From an uncultured Clostridia bacterium (GTDB lineage Bacteria; Bacillota; Clostridia; Oscillospirales; Acutalibacteraceae): DNA of 64,000 bases. The notes beneath the pieces were generated by a model that was not told the DNA's origin, made no database searches, and worked only from the letters and a program-made list of their open reading frames with translations. Numbering within the stretch: position 1 is the stretch's first letter; every line of letters starts with the position of its first letter. Location of the stretch: NCBI GenBank assembly GCA_938034875.1, contig CALHND010000005.1, positions 62,001 to 126,000 of the forward strand. Reading direction: 5' to 3'. Positions 52,108 through 61,704 of this stretch are shown here, piece by piece. The translations under genes and the position numbers were made by a program.

Positions 52108-52944
52108 TTATGCCGATGGTCTGATGATAAAATAAAGTATAACTACAATTCCGAGCGCTATGCGGTACCAACCAAACGCCTTAAAATCGTGTTTACGAAT
52201 ATAGTCGAGCAGGAATTTAATAACAATAACCGATACAATGTATGAAACAATCATACCGACAATAAGCACCGAAAGACTTGCCACATCAAAAGCAAAGTCA
52301 AGCTTAAGTAATTTGAGAAGGCTTGCGCCGAACATAACCGGTACAGCAAGGTAGAATGTAAATTCTGCCGCTGTTTTGCGTGAAAGGCCAAGCAACAACG
52401 CCCCGATGATTGTAGCTCCGGAACGTGATGTTCCGGGCAATGCAGCGGCAATAAGCTGCCACACGCCGATAATAATCGCGTGTTTATAAGTAATTTCGTT
52501 AATTGAGTTTATAAGCGGCTTTGCGTGCTTATTTCTGTTTTCGATAACAATAAAGAAAATACCGAATACAATAAGCATGACAGAAACCGTAACCCAGTTG
52601 TATAGGTATTTATCAAAGATATCTTCAAGAAGTAATCCTATTACCGCCGCAGGAACACAGGAGACAAGCACCTTAAACCACATTGTCATTACGCTTGGCT
52701 TTACAGCGACGCCGCCCTTAAATTTAAACGGCCACAGCTTATTCCAAAACATCGTGACAACAGCCATGATTGCACCAAGCTGTATGACCACGCTGTACAT
52801 ATCCCAGTATTCCTCACCAAAATTGAGGTTGACAAATTCGTTAAAAAGTATTAGATGTCCTGTGCTGGATATTGGTAACCATTCAGTAACACCCTCAATA
52901 ATTCCGAAAAATACAGATTTAAGTATTTCAATAAATGTAGACAA
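52108..52944 (-). CDS. uppP: Undecaprenyl-diphosphatase
   Basis: A 278-aa membrane protein of the BacA/UppP family. The active motifs EGVTEWLPISSTGHLIL and LPGTSRSGATI are intact. It recycles the lipid carrier for wall synthesis and confers bacitracin tolerance. It lies 37 bp before ftsK on the minus strand. Seven to eight predicted membrane helices. Confidence 0.96.
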   Translation of the reverse strand: MSTFIEILKSVFFGIIEGVTEWLPISSTGHLILFNEFVNLNFGEEYWDMYSVVIQLGAIMAVVTMFWNKLWPFKFKGGVAVKPSVMTMWFKVLVSCVPAAVIGLLLEDIFDKYLYNWVTVSVMLIVFGIFFIVIENRNKHAKPLINSINEITYKHAIIIGVWQLIAAALPGTSRSGATIIGALLLGLSRKTAAEFTFYLAVPVMFGASLLKLLKLDFAFDVASLSVLIVGMIVSYIVSVIVIKFLLDYIRKHDFKAFGWYRIALGIVVILYFIIRPSA

Positions 52945-53118
52945 CTTAAAGTCTCCTTATATATGTATTTCCGCAAAACTAATTGCGGATTTTTACCTCA
53001 GTGGCTGAAAGAAAATCCTGTGGATTTGTCGACAGCACTGCCTGTGGTAAATCGGTTTTGCATTCTGCATTTTGCAAATTAAGCATGACAATTTCGCTTG
53101 GTATAATGCTGTATAACA

Positions 53119-53883
53119 TCATGACCCATTACCCGACTTTCTTTGTTCGATCATGTCGTACAGCGCACCAAGTGCATCCGAAAGGCTGCCAAGACGATCA
53201 ACCAAGCCGACCTCAACTGCTGCATTTCCGTCAAGCACTGTACCAACATCGGTTATCAGTTCCCCAACGTTCATCATCAGCTCGCGGAATTTTTCGCTGC
53301 TTATATTTGAGTTATCGGTGACAAAATTAGAAATTCGTTCCTGCATTTTATCAATGTATGACAAGGTTTGAGGCACTCCGAGCACCAAACCGCTCATGCG
53401 AACGGGATGTATAGTCATAGTTGCCGACGGAGCGATGAAAGAAACTTTTGCAGAGACAGCAAGCGGTACTCCAATAGAATGTCCGCCACCTAGTACCAGG
53501 GATACTGTCGGTTTACTCATACCTGCAACAAGCTCAGCTATTGCTAAACCTGCCTCGACATCACCGCCAACAGTGTTGAGGATGATGATCAGTCCCTCTA
53601 TTTCCTCGTCCTCCTCAATAGCAACCAGTTGAGGAATAACATGCTCATATTTTGTCGTCTTGTTCTGCGATGGCAGAATGTAATGTCCCTCTATTTGACC
53701 GATAATGGTCAAACAGTGGATGATTCCACGCTTGCCAACGGTAGTAACCGACCCGCTTTGGCGTATGGCTTCTATCTGGTCAATGGACATGGCCTCACGC
53801 GTATTGTCGTTATCCGATCCAGTCGACGGCTGATTATCAATATCAGGCGGCAAACTGTTTGGATTTTGATTGTTATCATTCAT
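53119..53883 (-). CDS. tepA: ClpP-like protease TepA/YmfB family
   Basis: A 254-aa protein of the ClpP/crotonase fold: LIIILNTVGGDVEAGLAIAE and the GGGHSIGVPLAVSA segment, where the serine is in the place of the nucleophile. TATMTIHP (as SATMTIHPVRMSG) holds the histidine. Family members in Bacillus (TepA) act in protein translocation or spore processes and also lie near spoIIIE/ftsK, as here. ATG at 53883 has AGAGGTG upstream. Confidence 0.85.
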   Translation of the reverse strand: MNDNNQNPNSLPPDIDNQPSTGSDNDNTREAMSIDQIEAIRQSGSVTTVGKRGIIHCLTIIGQIEGHYILPSQNKTTKYEHVIPQLVAIEEDEEIEGLIIILNTVGGDVEAGLAIAELVAGMSKPTVSLVLGGGHSIGVPLAVSAKVSFIAPSATMTIHPVRMSGLVLGVPQTLSYIDKMQERISNFVTDNSNISSEKFRELMMNVGELITDVGTVLDGNAAVEVGLVDRLGSLSDALGALYDMIEQRKSGNGS

Positions 53884-54057
53884 TATCCGCACCTCTGTTT
53901 CGGATTTATTTTATCCGAAAAGGTGCTGAATAATACGCATAAACATACGCAATTATTATATCACCGCATTGTTGTTATGTAAAGCAGTTTTTTATCTAAT
54001 AAAATCCAATAAAATACGTAAAATAACCTTAAAGACAAACAAGGCGGATTATCTATA

Positions 54058-54459
54058 ATGGAAAATTTTAAAAAAGCGGTTAATTTTGCGTTGATTTTTA
54101 CATTTGGCGGTATTTGTTACGGTCTTATCGAGATCATTTACCGTGGTCGCACACATTACAGCATGGTCATTGCCGGGGGTGTTTGCTTTGCCGTTATAGT
54201 GGCTATTGATAACCGATTTAGCGGTAAAATATCGCTATTTACCATATCCATAATGAGCAGCGCCGCAATAACAGTTGTGGAGCTTTTATTTGGTATTATT
54301 TTTAATATTTGGCTAAAAATGAATATCTGGGACTACTCTGCTACACCCCTTAATTTGCTGGGCCAGGTTTGTTTGCCGTTTTCACTTGCATGGATAGCTG
54401 TAAGCGCAGGGGCAATACTATTTAATCGACATATTTTTAAACACGCACTTATAAATTAA
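54058..54459 (+). CDS. CmpB-like putative permease
   Basis: A 133-aa membrane protein with four predicted helices. The pattern FGGICYGLIEIIYRGRTHYS, then NIWDYSATPLNLLGQVCLPF, fits the ABC_trans_CmpB family (putative ABC transporter permease). No ATPase gene is next to it. There is no strong ribosome site. Function uncertain. Confidence 0.7.
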   Translation: MENFKKAVNFALIFTFGGICYGLIEIIYRGRTHYSMVIAGGVCFAVIVAIDNRFSGKISLFTISIMSSAAITVVELLFGIIFNIWLKMNIWDYSATPLNLLGQVCLPFSLAWIAVSAGAILFNRHIFKHALIN

Positions 54460-54537
54460 AAATTATGTTGAATACTCAAGCGAATTGGTATAATATTGTA
54501 TTATTATTTTAATTTTATTCGGAGGACTACCACTGCT

Positions 54538-55470
54538 ATGACAGAATTCTTAGGCTATACCTCCACAGTAGGAATGAACGTTCTTATACTTTTTATTATG
54601 ATCGCCGTTGGATTCATTATTTCAAAGAAAAATCTGATTAACGCCGACGGTGCCGCTCAAATAACCAACATTCTACTGTATCTGGTCACACCGTGCGTTA
54701 TAATCAATTCCTTTGAGTCTATGGAACTAAGCGAAAAGTCAGTTGGTGATCTTATCGTTGCCGTTATCTGCGCTTGTGTTACTCACTTAGTAGGATTTTC
54801 AATATCGTTTCTTATTTTTAGAAAAAATGAAAAAAAACTGCGCACCATCCTCATTAACACAGCCACTCTATCAAATTGCGGCTTTATGGGAATACCTATG
54901 GCTGATGCTTTGCTCGGCAGCCACGGCGTATTTTTAACTTCGGTATATATTGCAGTATTTAATGTGTTCGTCTGGACTATCAGCTATTCAATGTTTAGCG
55001 GAGGCAAATTTAGCATTAAAAAAGCAATCTTAAATCCCGGTGTACTGAGCACTTTGCTCGGGCTAATCATATTTTTCACAAAGGTTCAGTTTCCAAATAT
55101 TATAGAATCGCCTGTAAGGTACATTGCGGGGGTAAATTCACCGCTCGCCATGATTGTAATTGGCTTTTATTTATCGGCCACACCATTAAAAATTACAAAA
55201 GATGATTCCAAAATGTTTTTATCGCTTGCTTTGCGTTTGTTAGCGGTGCCGCTAATATGTCTTGCGCTTTTCAGATTTGCAGGGGTGCGTGGCAACCTTC
55301 TGACCGCATGCATTATTTCCGCCGCTGCTCCTACCGCCGCTTTGGTAATGATGTTTGCGGCAAAATCCGGCTATGGTACTCAATTGGCGTCTAAGGCAAT
55401 GGCCTATTCTTATATTTTTTCTATTGTAACCATGCCGTTAATATTGACTGTTTGTCAAATGCTCATTTAA
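54538..55470 (+). CDS. AEC-family permease
   Basis: A 310-aa membrane protein with ten predicted helices in two halves, matching the auxin efflux carrier (AEC) family: LLYLVTPCVIINSFESMELS early and CIISAAAPTAALVMMFAAKS late. Bacterial members move organic acids such as malate, or other small anions. The ATG at 54538 fits the family start; GGAGG lies 12 bases upstream, rather far. Confidence 0.85.
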   Translation: MTEFLGYTSTVGMNVLILFIMIAVGFIISKKNLINADGAAQITNILLYLVTPCVIINSFESMELSEKSVGDLIVAVICACVTHLVGFSISFLIFRKNEKKLRTILINTATLSNCGFMGIPMADALLGSHGVFLTSVYIAVFNVFVWTISYSMFSGGKFSIKKAILNPGVLSTLLGLIIFFTKVQFPNIIESPVRYIAGVNSPLAMIVIGFYLSATPLKITKDDSKMFLSLALRLLAVPLICLALFRFAGVRGNLLTACIISAAAPTAALVMMFAAKSGYGTQLASKAMAYSYIFSIVTMPLILTVCQMLI

Positions 55471-55533
55471 ATTGACAAATTGCATATATTAGTATAAAAT
55501 GTTAATAATAAGACTAAATTGGAGGTAAAAACA

Positions 55534-55836
55534 ATGAAATCAAATAAAATGAATGTATTTACAATTATAGGCATTGTTATTGCTGTCGCTGCTGCTATGG
55601 CAGGTATCGCTTATGTTATTTATCGTTACCTCGGATGCAGATGTCTCACCGATGATTGCTGCTATGAATATGATTACGACTGCGACTGCGACTGCGATGA
55701 TGACTGCGACTGCGGCTGTAAGCAGGGTGGCGTTTGCGACTGTGGTGATGACTGCGACTGTAATGATGACTGCGACTGTAATGATGATTGTGAATGCGAT
55801 GATGATTGTGACTGCGAATCTGCAGAAAGCAACTGA
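55534..55836 (+). CDS. Membrane-anchored Cys/Asp-rich repeat peptide
   Basis: A 100-aa protein with GGAGG before the ATG. Residues 8-32 form one transmembrane helix (VFTIIGIVIAVAAAMAGIAY). The rest holds 20 cysteines, nearly all in CxC or DC pairs among aspartates, with repeats of DDCDCN. At DNA level an 18-bp unit recurs, so the tail grew by slippage. Such a tail could bind several metal ions or form many disulfides. I recognise no family. Confidence 0.65.
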   Translation: MKSNKMNVFTIIGIVIAVAAAMAGIAYVIYRYLGCRCLTDDCCYEYDYDCDCDCDDDCDCGCKQGGVCDCGDDCDCNDDCDCNDDCECDDDCDCESAESN

Positions 55837-55854
55837 GTCTAAATAATCAATAAA

Positions 55855-55896
55855 AATTCCCGTGATATCTGAAAAGGATATCACGGGATTTTTTTA
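55855..55896. terminator. Bidirectional terminator
   Basis: TCCCGTGATATC (55858-55869) pairs perfectly with its complement at 55877-55888, with A- and T-runs at the ends. It serves the Cys/Asp gene and, on the minus strand, mutS2. Confidence 0.9.
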
Positions 55897-58260
55897 TTTA
55901 AGCTCTATAATTGTTACGCCATCCTCGCCCTCGCCGAATACGCCGAGGCGATAAGTTCGAACGCTGTTATGTCCCCGCAAAGCGTCATGCACTGCTCTGC
56001 GCAGTACGCCCGTCCCCTTACCGTGAATAACGGTGACAATGTTGATACCTGATAAAACGGCGGAGTCAACAAATCGCTCAAGTTCCATTACAGCCTCATC
56101 TGCAGTCATTCCGCGCAAGTCAAGTTCGGTACGCACCGGTTCCTTTGCACGAGACAGTGTGCGCCTTCCTGTTGAACTGTCGGGTTTCTTTTGCGCTTGT
56201 TCAACAAGTCGTAGGTTGTCAATGTTTACCTTTGTTTTAATAATACCGGCCTGAATAAACAGGTATCCGTCAGAATCGGGCAATGATAAAACATCGCCCT
56301 GCTTATCTATATCCGCAATAAGCACACGGTCGCCTATTTTTAGCGGTCGAGGCAGCTTGTAGTTTGATTTTTGTTCTATCTTTTCGGTTTTTTCAAGTTT
56401 ATCAATGCCCTGCTTCATTGCTGCACGTGCCCGTCTTGCCCTGTCATCGCCTTCTTTTGCCGACTCTTTGCGAATGCGTTCAATTTCATCTATCATCGCA
56501 TTGGCACCACGGGTTGCTTTTTGAACAATGTTTTCAGCCGCTTTGTTGGCACGCTCTATTATTTTCTTACTCTCAGCCTCGGCTGTCTCTCGCATATTTG
56601 CGGCATCCGCCTCTGCCTTATCAAGCATCTCGCGCAGGCGTTTTGCTTCCTCGCGCTCTGCATCGGCAGATGAGCGTGCCTCCTCTAATGTACGAACTAC
56701 GCTTTCAAGACGTGCATCGTTTTCGGCAATCAGTGCATCGGCACGCGCAACGATATCGTGCGGAAGCCCCAGTCTTTCTGATATTGCAAATGCATTTGAG
56801 CGTCCCGGAACGCCAATCATCAATCGGTATGTCGGTCGCAAAGACTGCACATCAAATTCACAGCACGCATTTTCAACACCCACAGTATCAATTGCGTATG
56901 ATTTTAGTTCCGAGTAATGTGTAGTAGCGGCTACACGGCAACCTTTTTGGCGAAGGCGTTCAATTATCGCCATAGCAAGAGCTGCACCCTCAACAGGGTC
57001 GGTGCCCGCACCAAGCTCATCAAGCAGGACAAGCGTACGTCCGTCAGCCTCAGCGATAATATCAATCAGGTTTACCATATGAGATGAAAATGTCGACAAT
57101 GACTGCTCAATCGACTGTTCGTCGCCGATATCAGCCATCACCATATTAAAAATGGACACCTGACTCTCATCAGAAACGGGTATTAAAAGACCGCTCATGG
57201 CCATAAGCGTAAGCAATCCCAGCGTTTTGAGTGTAACCGTTTTGCCGCCTGTATTAGGGCCTGTGATTACAAGTGTATCAAAGTTTTTCCCGATTTCGAT
57301 ATCAATCGGCACAACCTTATTTTTATCAATCAGCGGATGACGCGCGCGCCGAAGCACAGTTACTCCGTCGTCGGTCACTCGGGGACGCACCGCCTTCATT
57401 GAATAGGCTAAATTTGCCTTGGCAAAAATCACATTCAGCTCAACAGCACAGTCATAACTGACGCAAATGGTATCTGCAAAACCGCCTGCGGTTGCCGACA
57501 ATTCTGCAAGTATGCGGTCAATTTCCGCCTCTTCCTTTGAAATAAACACCTTTATGTCATTGTTTGCTTCGACAACCGATGACGGTTCAATGAAAACCGT
57601 TGCTCCGGTTGACGATGTGTCATGCACAAGTCCCGAAACAGATGAACGGAACTCACTTTTTACCGGTACTACATATCTGCCCGAGCGCATGGTAACAACC
57701 GGCTCCTGCAAATATTTTTGATACTGTACCGACCGAATTATTTTTTCCAGTCTCTCACGAACTGATGCTTCGGCCGCGCGTTTTTTGCGGCGTATGTCGG
57801 CAAGTGCGGTTGACGCATGGTCACTGATTTCGTCAGGACTGATGATAGCGGTAAAAATTCGGTCCTCTAAAAATCGGTTAGCAACAAGCGAATCAAACAG
57901 CGGAGCTATCGCCGGAGATGACTGTTCACTGCGGCCAAACCATTCCTTAAGAGACCGATAAACACGCAAATTTTCAGCTATATCAAGCAATTCTGCCGCA
58001 GAAAGTGCTGCTCCTGCCGCAGCTCGAGTTGCCGATCCCTTAACATTGCTAAGCGAGCCAAACGATGGCGATGCGTAACGCTCGGTTAAAACATATGCCT
58101 CGTCGGTCATGTTAAGCAGTCGATTAACCTCGTAAATATCGGTAGACGGTGTAATTGACCGCGCAAGTGCTGCGCTGTCGGCACACGATGTGTTACTAGC
58201 GAGCAAGTCGAGTATCTTATTAAGTTCGAGCAGGCATGAATGCTTTAAAATATCGTACAT
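55894..58260 (-). CDS. mutS2: Endonuclease MutS2
   Basis: A 788-aa MutS family member. It has the ATPase core (GPNTGGKTVTLKT, LVLLDELGAGTDP), a long coiled coil, a KOW-like region (LPRPLKIGDRVLIADI) and a C-terminal Smr nuclease domain (ELDLRGMTADEAVMELERFV; HGKGTGVLRR). MutS2 limits homologous recombination and in Bacillus helps split collided ribosomes. It follows recO after nine bases. Confidence 0.96.
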   Translation of the reverse strand: MYDILKHSCLLELNKILDLLASNTSCADSAALARSITPSTDIYEVNRLLNMTDEAYVLTERYASPSFGSLSNVKGSATRAAAGAALSAAELLDIAENLRVYRSLKEWFGRSEQSSPAIAPLFDSLVANRFLEDRIFTAIISPDEISDHASTALADIRRKKRAAEASVRERLEKIIRSVQYQKYLQEPVVTMRSGRYVVPVKSEFRSSVSGLVHDTSSTGATVFIEPSSVVEANNDIKVFISKEEAEIDRILAELSATAGGFADTICVSYDCAVELNVIFAKANLAYSMKAVRPRVTDDGVTVLRRARHPLIDKNKVVPIDIEIGKNFDTLVITGPNTGGKTVTLKTLGLLTLMAMSGLLIPVSDESQVSIFNMVMADIGDEQSIEQSLSTFSSHMVNLIDIIAEADGRTLVLLDELGAGTDPVEGAALAMAIIERLRQKGCRVAATTHYSELKSYAIDTVGVENACCEFDVQSLRPTYRLMIGVPGRSNAFAISERLGLPHDIVARADALIAENDARLESVVRTLEEARSSADAEREEAKRLREMLDKAEADAANMRETAEAESKKIIERANKAAENIVQKATRGANAMIDEIERIRKESAKEGDDRARRARAAMKQGIDKLEKTEKIEQKSNYKLPRPLKIGDRVLIADIDKQGDVLSLPDSDGYLFIQAGIIKTKVNIDNLRLVEQAQKKPDSSTGRRTLSRAKEPVRTELDLRGMTADEAVMELERFVDSAVLSGINIVTVIHGKGTGVLRRAVHDALRGHNSVRTYRLGVFGEGEDGVTIIELK

Positions 58261-58269
58261 ATGCTCTCC

Positions 58270-59010
58270 TTAAAGGTCAAAGAGTGATTTATAAAACGAA
58301 AGTGCCGCAAACTCACGATCTGTTTGCGCAAGCAAATAAGCTTCCGTAATATTGCTGAGTTGTCGCAAGCCTTCCTCAGGCAAAGAAAAGCTGAAAATAC
58401 GCTGAAACTCGCATGAACAAATATGTCGCATTGCCGCAAGCACTCCCTTTTGGACGGGATAATGTATTCCGGTAGCACATTCGCTGCAAAAAAGCGTACC
58501 ATCGGTCACGCTGAAAAACATATTATCGCTGTTTTTTGCACAGTGCGAGCATTCGTGCAGTTCGGGCATAAAGCCGCTTACCGCTGCCATACGAAGCTCA
58601 AATATAGCCTTTATCATCATCGGAACACAGGTTTCGTTACGTGCAAGCATGTGAAGGCAGTTAAGAATAAGTCGCAGCTCCTCTGCCGACTCGTTGCCCT
58701 CAGTACCAACGGTGCTGCATATTTCACAAAAATATTGAGCTAAAGCCAGCCGTTCAATATCCGACCTCAGTTCAAAAAATATATCAATGGCGTCAGCTTC
58801 ATCAACGGTATATGTATCGCGGTTGCGAAACAGTGACAGATTTGAATATCCGAGCAACTGTGTTGCGGCCGCGCTTGCCCCTTTTATTCGTCGCGCTTTT
58901 TTTACAAATGCGCGAATAACACCGAGGTCAGGTGTGAGAATGGTAACAAGCCTGTCCTCAGTTTGCACCGCTGTGTCCTTTATTATCAGTCCGCGCGTGT
59001 TGATTTTCAG
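58270..59010 (-). CDS. recO: Recombination mediator RecO, CTG start likely
   Basis: RecO has an N-terminal OB fold that starts with a strand of the form xKxxGLVLK; here that strand (KINTRGLIIKDTAVQTEDRL) is upstream of the first GTG (58968) and only a CTG at 59010 can start it. The CTG has AGGAGGAGGGG seven bases upstream. The result is 246 aa, normal for the family. A C-terminal four-cysteine zinc site (CSHCAKNSDNMFF, CSECATG) is present. RecO works with RecR. The start lies inside yqzL. Confidence 0.85.
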   Translation of the reverse strand: MKINTRGLIIKDTAVQTEDRLVTILTPDLGVIRAFVKKARRIKGASAAATQLLGYSNLSLFRNRDTYTVDEADAIDIFFELRSDIERLALAQYFCEICSTVGTEGNESAEELRLILNCLHMLARNETCVPMMIKAIFELRMAAVSGFMPELHECSHCAKNSDNMFFSVTDGTLFCSECATGIHYPVQKGVLAAMRHICSCEFQRIFSFSLPEEGLRQLSNITEAYLLAQTDREFAALSFYKSLFDL

Positions 59011-59107
59011 GGCTTTTCCCCTCCTCCTCAGCCATGCTTTTATATGCTAAATAATCGGAAACAAGTCCGCTTTTTTCAAAATTTCGCCATGCAGTTTGTG
59101 ATGTCAT
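58958..59107 (-). CDS. yqzL: YqzL-like small protein
   Basis: A 49-aa frame starting at ATG 59107. Its N-terminus (AWRNFEKSGLVSDYLAYK) fits the YqzL family, short proteins encoded between era and recO in Firmicutes. The GAGGAGGAG codons for its Glu run also form the ribosome site of recO, so the two are interlocked, and the reading frame overlaps recO by 53 bp. Function unknown. Confidence 0.75.
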   Translation of the reverse strand: MTSQTAWRNFEKSGLVSDYLAYKSMAEEEGKSPENQHARTDNKGHSGAN

Positions 59108-59178
59108 ATAATAGCCTCATTTCTTTTAAGTCTACATTAACATCATGCGAAACATCCCGGCTAATATGTATGGCAAAA

Positions 59179-60093
59179 TCAGTCTAATTCGAAGTTGTGA
59201 ATAAGAGCCTGACGGTTGCGCCAATCTTCCTTAACTTTTACCCAGCAGGTAAGATTTACCTTGCATTCAAAAAACGCTTCCATGTCATGTCGGGCGAAAG
59301 AAGAAACACGTTTTAACATTGCTCCGCCCTTACCGATAACTATGCCCTTGTGAGATTCGCATTCGCAATAAATTACAGCGTCAATGTCAATTATATCCTC
59401 ACCGGCAGTAGTCTTTCTATCTTTAAATTTTTCAATAACTACAGCTATACCGTGCGGCACCTCTTTGTCAAGGCTGCGCAGTAATTTTTCACGTATGATT
59501 TCTGATGCAAGCGAACGCTCAGTTTGATCGGTGAGCATATCATCGTCAAAAAAGTGAGGTGCCTCATTAGCAAAGCTTTTTAGCTCTTTTAAAATATCCT
59601 CGCAACCGTAGCCGTCGCGAGCTGATGCATATACAACTGCGGAAAAATCAAATTCGGCTGTGTAAACGGTGGTAATACCAAGCAGCTTTTCTTTGTCGTT
59701 AAGCAGATCTATTTTATTTACAACGAGAATAGCAGGTATTCTCTGTTTTTTAAATTTTTCAATAAGCGACATATCTGCCTTTGATGGCTCGCCGCGAAAT
59801 TCGGATGCATCCACAACCAACATTGCAGCATCTACATCACTCACCGAATCCTCGATGACCTTAACCATTGACTGACCAAGCACATTGCGAGGTTTGTGCA
59901 AACCGGGGGTATCAATGAAAACCAGCTGTGTTTCTTTGTCTGTCAAAACGCCCATTATGCGATTTCGAGTTGTTTGGGGTTTATCGGAAACAATAGCAAC
60001 CTTTTGTCCTAAAATACGATTCATAATTGATGATTTGCCGACATTTGGTTTTCCTACAATGGCGATAAATGCGCCGCGTGTTTTTTCACTCAT
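59179..60093 (-). CDS. era: GTPase Era
   Basis: A 304-aa GTPase. G1 GKPNVGKSS, G3 DTPG, G4 NKID and the C-terminal KH domain (VIGKGGAMLKRVSSFARHDM) are present. It binds the 3' end of 16S rRNA in small-subunit assembly. It follows ybeY and precedes yqzL-recO, the usual order. Confidence 0.97.
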   Translation of the reverse strand: MSEKTRGAFIAIVGKPNVGKSSIMNRILGQKVAIVSDKPQTTRNRIMGVLTDKETQLVFIDTPGLHKPRNVLGQSMVKVIEDSVSDVDAAMLVVDASEFRGEPSKADMSLIEKFKKQRIPAILVVNKIDLLNDKEKLLGITTVYTAEFDFSAVVYASARDGYGCEDILKELKSFANEAPHFFDDDMLTDQTERSLASEIIREKLLRSLDKEVPHGIAVVIEKFKDRKTTAGEDIIDIDAVIYCECESHKGIVIGKGGAMLKRVSSFARHDMEAFFECKVNLTCWVKVKEDWRNRQALIHNFELD

Positions 60094-60178
60094 TATTTTT
60101 CTCCGTTCAAATATTCATATACTACTATTATACAATAAATAATCCGTCACAGCAAGCCGTAACGGATATATGTAGAAA

Positions 60179-60655
60179 TTATCTTTTTAGTCCCAAAACG
60201 GTCATTACAGCTTCCTCGGTTTCGCGCATTTCGGCCGCCTCAATACCACCATTTACATGGTCAAAACCAAGCAAGTGCAGCATAGAATGCACAGTCAAAT
60301 ATGACATCTCACGCTCGAAAGAATGGCCATACTCTTCCGATTGACGGACCGCATGTTCTACAGAAATAACAATATCGCCGAGCTGAAGTGCGTTTGTTTC
60401 GGGATTTAAGTCATATTCACCGTTTTCGCCCAGTGGAAACGAAAGCACATCGGTGGACTTATCAATATTTCGAAACTGTGAATTAAGCTGATGAATTTCA
60501 TCGTCCGAAACAAAGGTAACTACTACCTCTGCATCGCTGTTAAAATGCTGATTATTAAGCACTGCAGCACACGAACGCCGTATAAGCATACGCATACCTG
60601 TGGGGATTGGCACCGCATTTTGATGATTCTGAATGATAACCTTAACCTTTGGCAT
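60179..60655 (-). CDS. ybeY: rRNA maturation endonuclease YbeY
   Basis: A 158-aa metalloprotein. The zinc motif TVHSMLHLLGFDH holds the three histidines of the family's H-x3-H-x5-H pattern (Ser for Gly at the second position, as in other Clostridia to my knowledge). It processes the 16S rRNA 3' end and takes part in ribosome quality control. It overlaps the end of phoH by 14 bp. Confidence 0.94.
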   Translation of the reverse strand: MPKVKVIIQNHQNAVPIPTGMRMLIRRSCAAVLNNQHFNSDAEVVVTFVSDDEIHQLNSQFRNIDKSTDVLSFPLGENGEYDLNPETNALQLGDIVISVEHAVRQSEEYGHSFEREMSYLTVHSMLHLLGFDHVNGGIEAAEMRETEEAVMTVLGLKR

Positions 60656-61643
60656 TATATTTGCTCCTTTTTTGTTCCTCGTACTTATCGTACGCTTTTA
60701 CAATGTGCTGCACAAGCTTGTGCCGCACAACATCCTTTTGCGTGAATTTAATTATTTCTATATCCTCAACGTCTTTAAGCACATTTGGTGCTTCGATTAA
60801 TCCCGATTTTCTGATGTCGGGCAAATCGATCTGTGTGATGTCACCGGTTACGACCATTTTCGAGTTAAAACCCAGTCGTGTTAAAAACATTTTCATCTGC
60901 TCATGGGTCGTATTTTGAGCTTCATCCAAAATTATAAAGCTATCCTCTAATGTGCGTCCGCGCATGTATGCAAGCGGTGCAACCTCAATGTTGCCACGCT
61001 CCTGATACCGCTGAAAACTCTCTGCTCCAAGCATATCGAACAAAGCGTCATGAATAGGACGCAGATAAGGATCTACTTTTTGCTGTAAATCTCCCGGCAA
61101 AAAGCCCAGCTTTTCTCCTGCCTCAACAGCGGGTCGAGTTATAATAATGCGGTTTACGCTGTGTTCACGAAATGCAGCAACTGCCTGTGCTACAGCCAGA
61201 TATGTCTTTCCTGTGCCCGCGGGTCCGATACCAAATACTATAGTATTGTTACGTATCGCTTCTACATACCTTTGCTGACCGAGCGTTTTTGGCTTTATCG
61301 GTCTACCCTTTGAGGTGATACAAATGCAGTCTCCGGCAAGTTCACCAAGTTTGTCAACGTTTCCTTCTTCAGACAGCGAAATAGCATAGCGAATGTTTTG
61401 TTCGCCAAGCGTCTCACCCTTTGCCGCAAGGGTAAGCAAAGCCGACACCGCAGAAACTGCACGTGCAACATTCTCGGCATCACCCGCAATTTTTAGTTCG
61501 CTACCGCGCAAAACTATTGCAACACCGTATTCTTTTTCAAGAATTTTAATATTTTCATCGAAGCTTCCGAAAAGATTGACCGCATAATCAACGCGGTCAA
61601 TATTTATAATCTGTTCCGTACTTTTCACTCTCCAAAATCGCAT
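60642..61643 (-). CDS. phoH: PhoH-like ATPase
   Basis: A 333-aa protein with an N-terminal KH-like region, the P-loop GPAGTGKTYLAVAQA and Walker B SFIILDEAQNTTHEQMKMFL. PhoH family proteins are thought to act on RNA and are commonly paired with ybeY. No clear ribosome site is found before the ATG at 61643, so the start is not certain. Confidence 0.93.
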   Translation of the reverse strand: MRFWRVKSTEQIINIDRVDYAVNLFGSFDENIKILEKEYGVAIVLRGSELKIAGDAENVARAVSAVSALLTLAAKGETLGEQNIRYAISLSEEGNVDKLGELAGDCICITSKGRPIKPKTLGQQRYVEAIRNNTIVFGIGPAGTGKTYLAVAQAVAAFREHSVNRIIITRPAVEAGEKLGFLPGDLQQKVDPYLRPIHDALFDMLGAESFQRYQERGNIEVAPLAYMRGRTLEDSFIILDEAQNTTHEQMKMFLTRLGFNSKMVVTGDITQIDLPDIRKSGLIEAPNVLKDVEDIEIIKFTQKDVVRHKLVQHIVKAYDKYEEQKRSKYNAKG

Positions 61644-61704
61644 TATTATGTTTTTTTAGTATATCACAATTATTTTGTTATTTAAAGAAAATTATAAAGT
61701 TTTT

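Noticed and set aside
52945..53118. Possible small gene between tepA and uppP
   Set aside because: No frame with a ribosome site on either strand; short frames are broken and lack a pattern.
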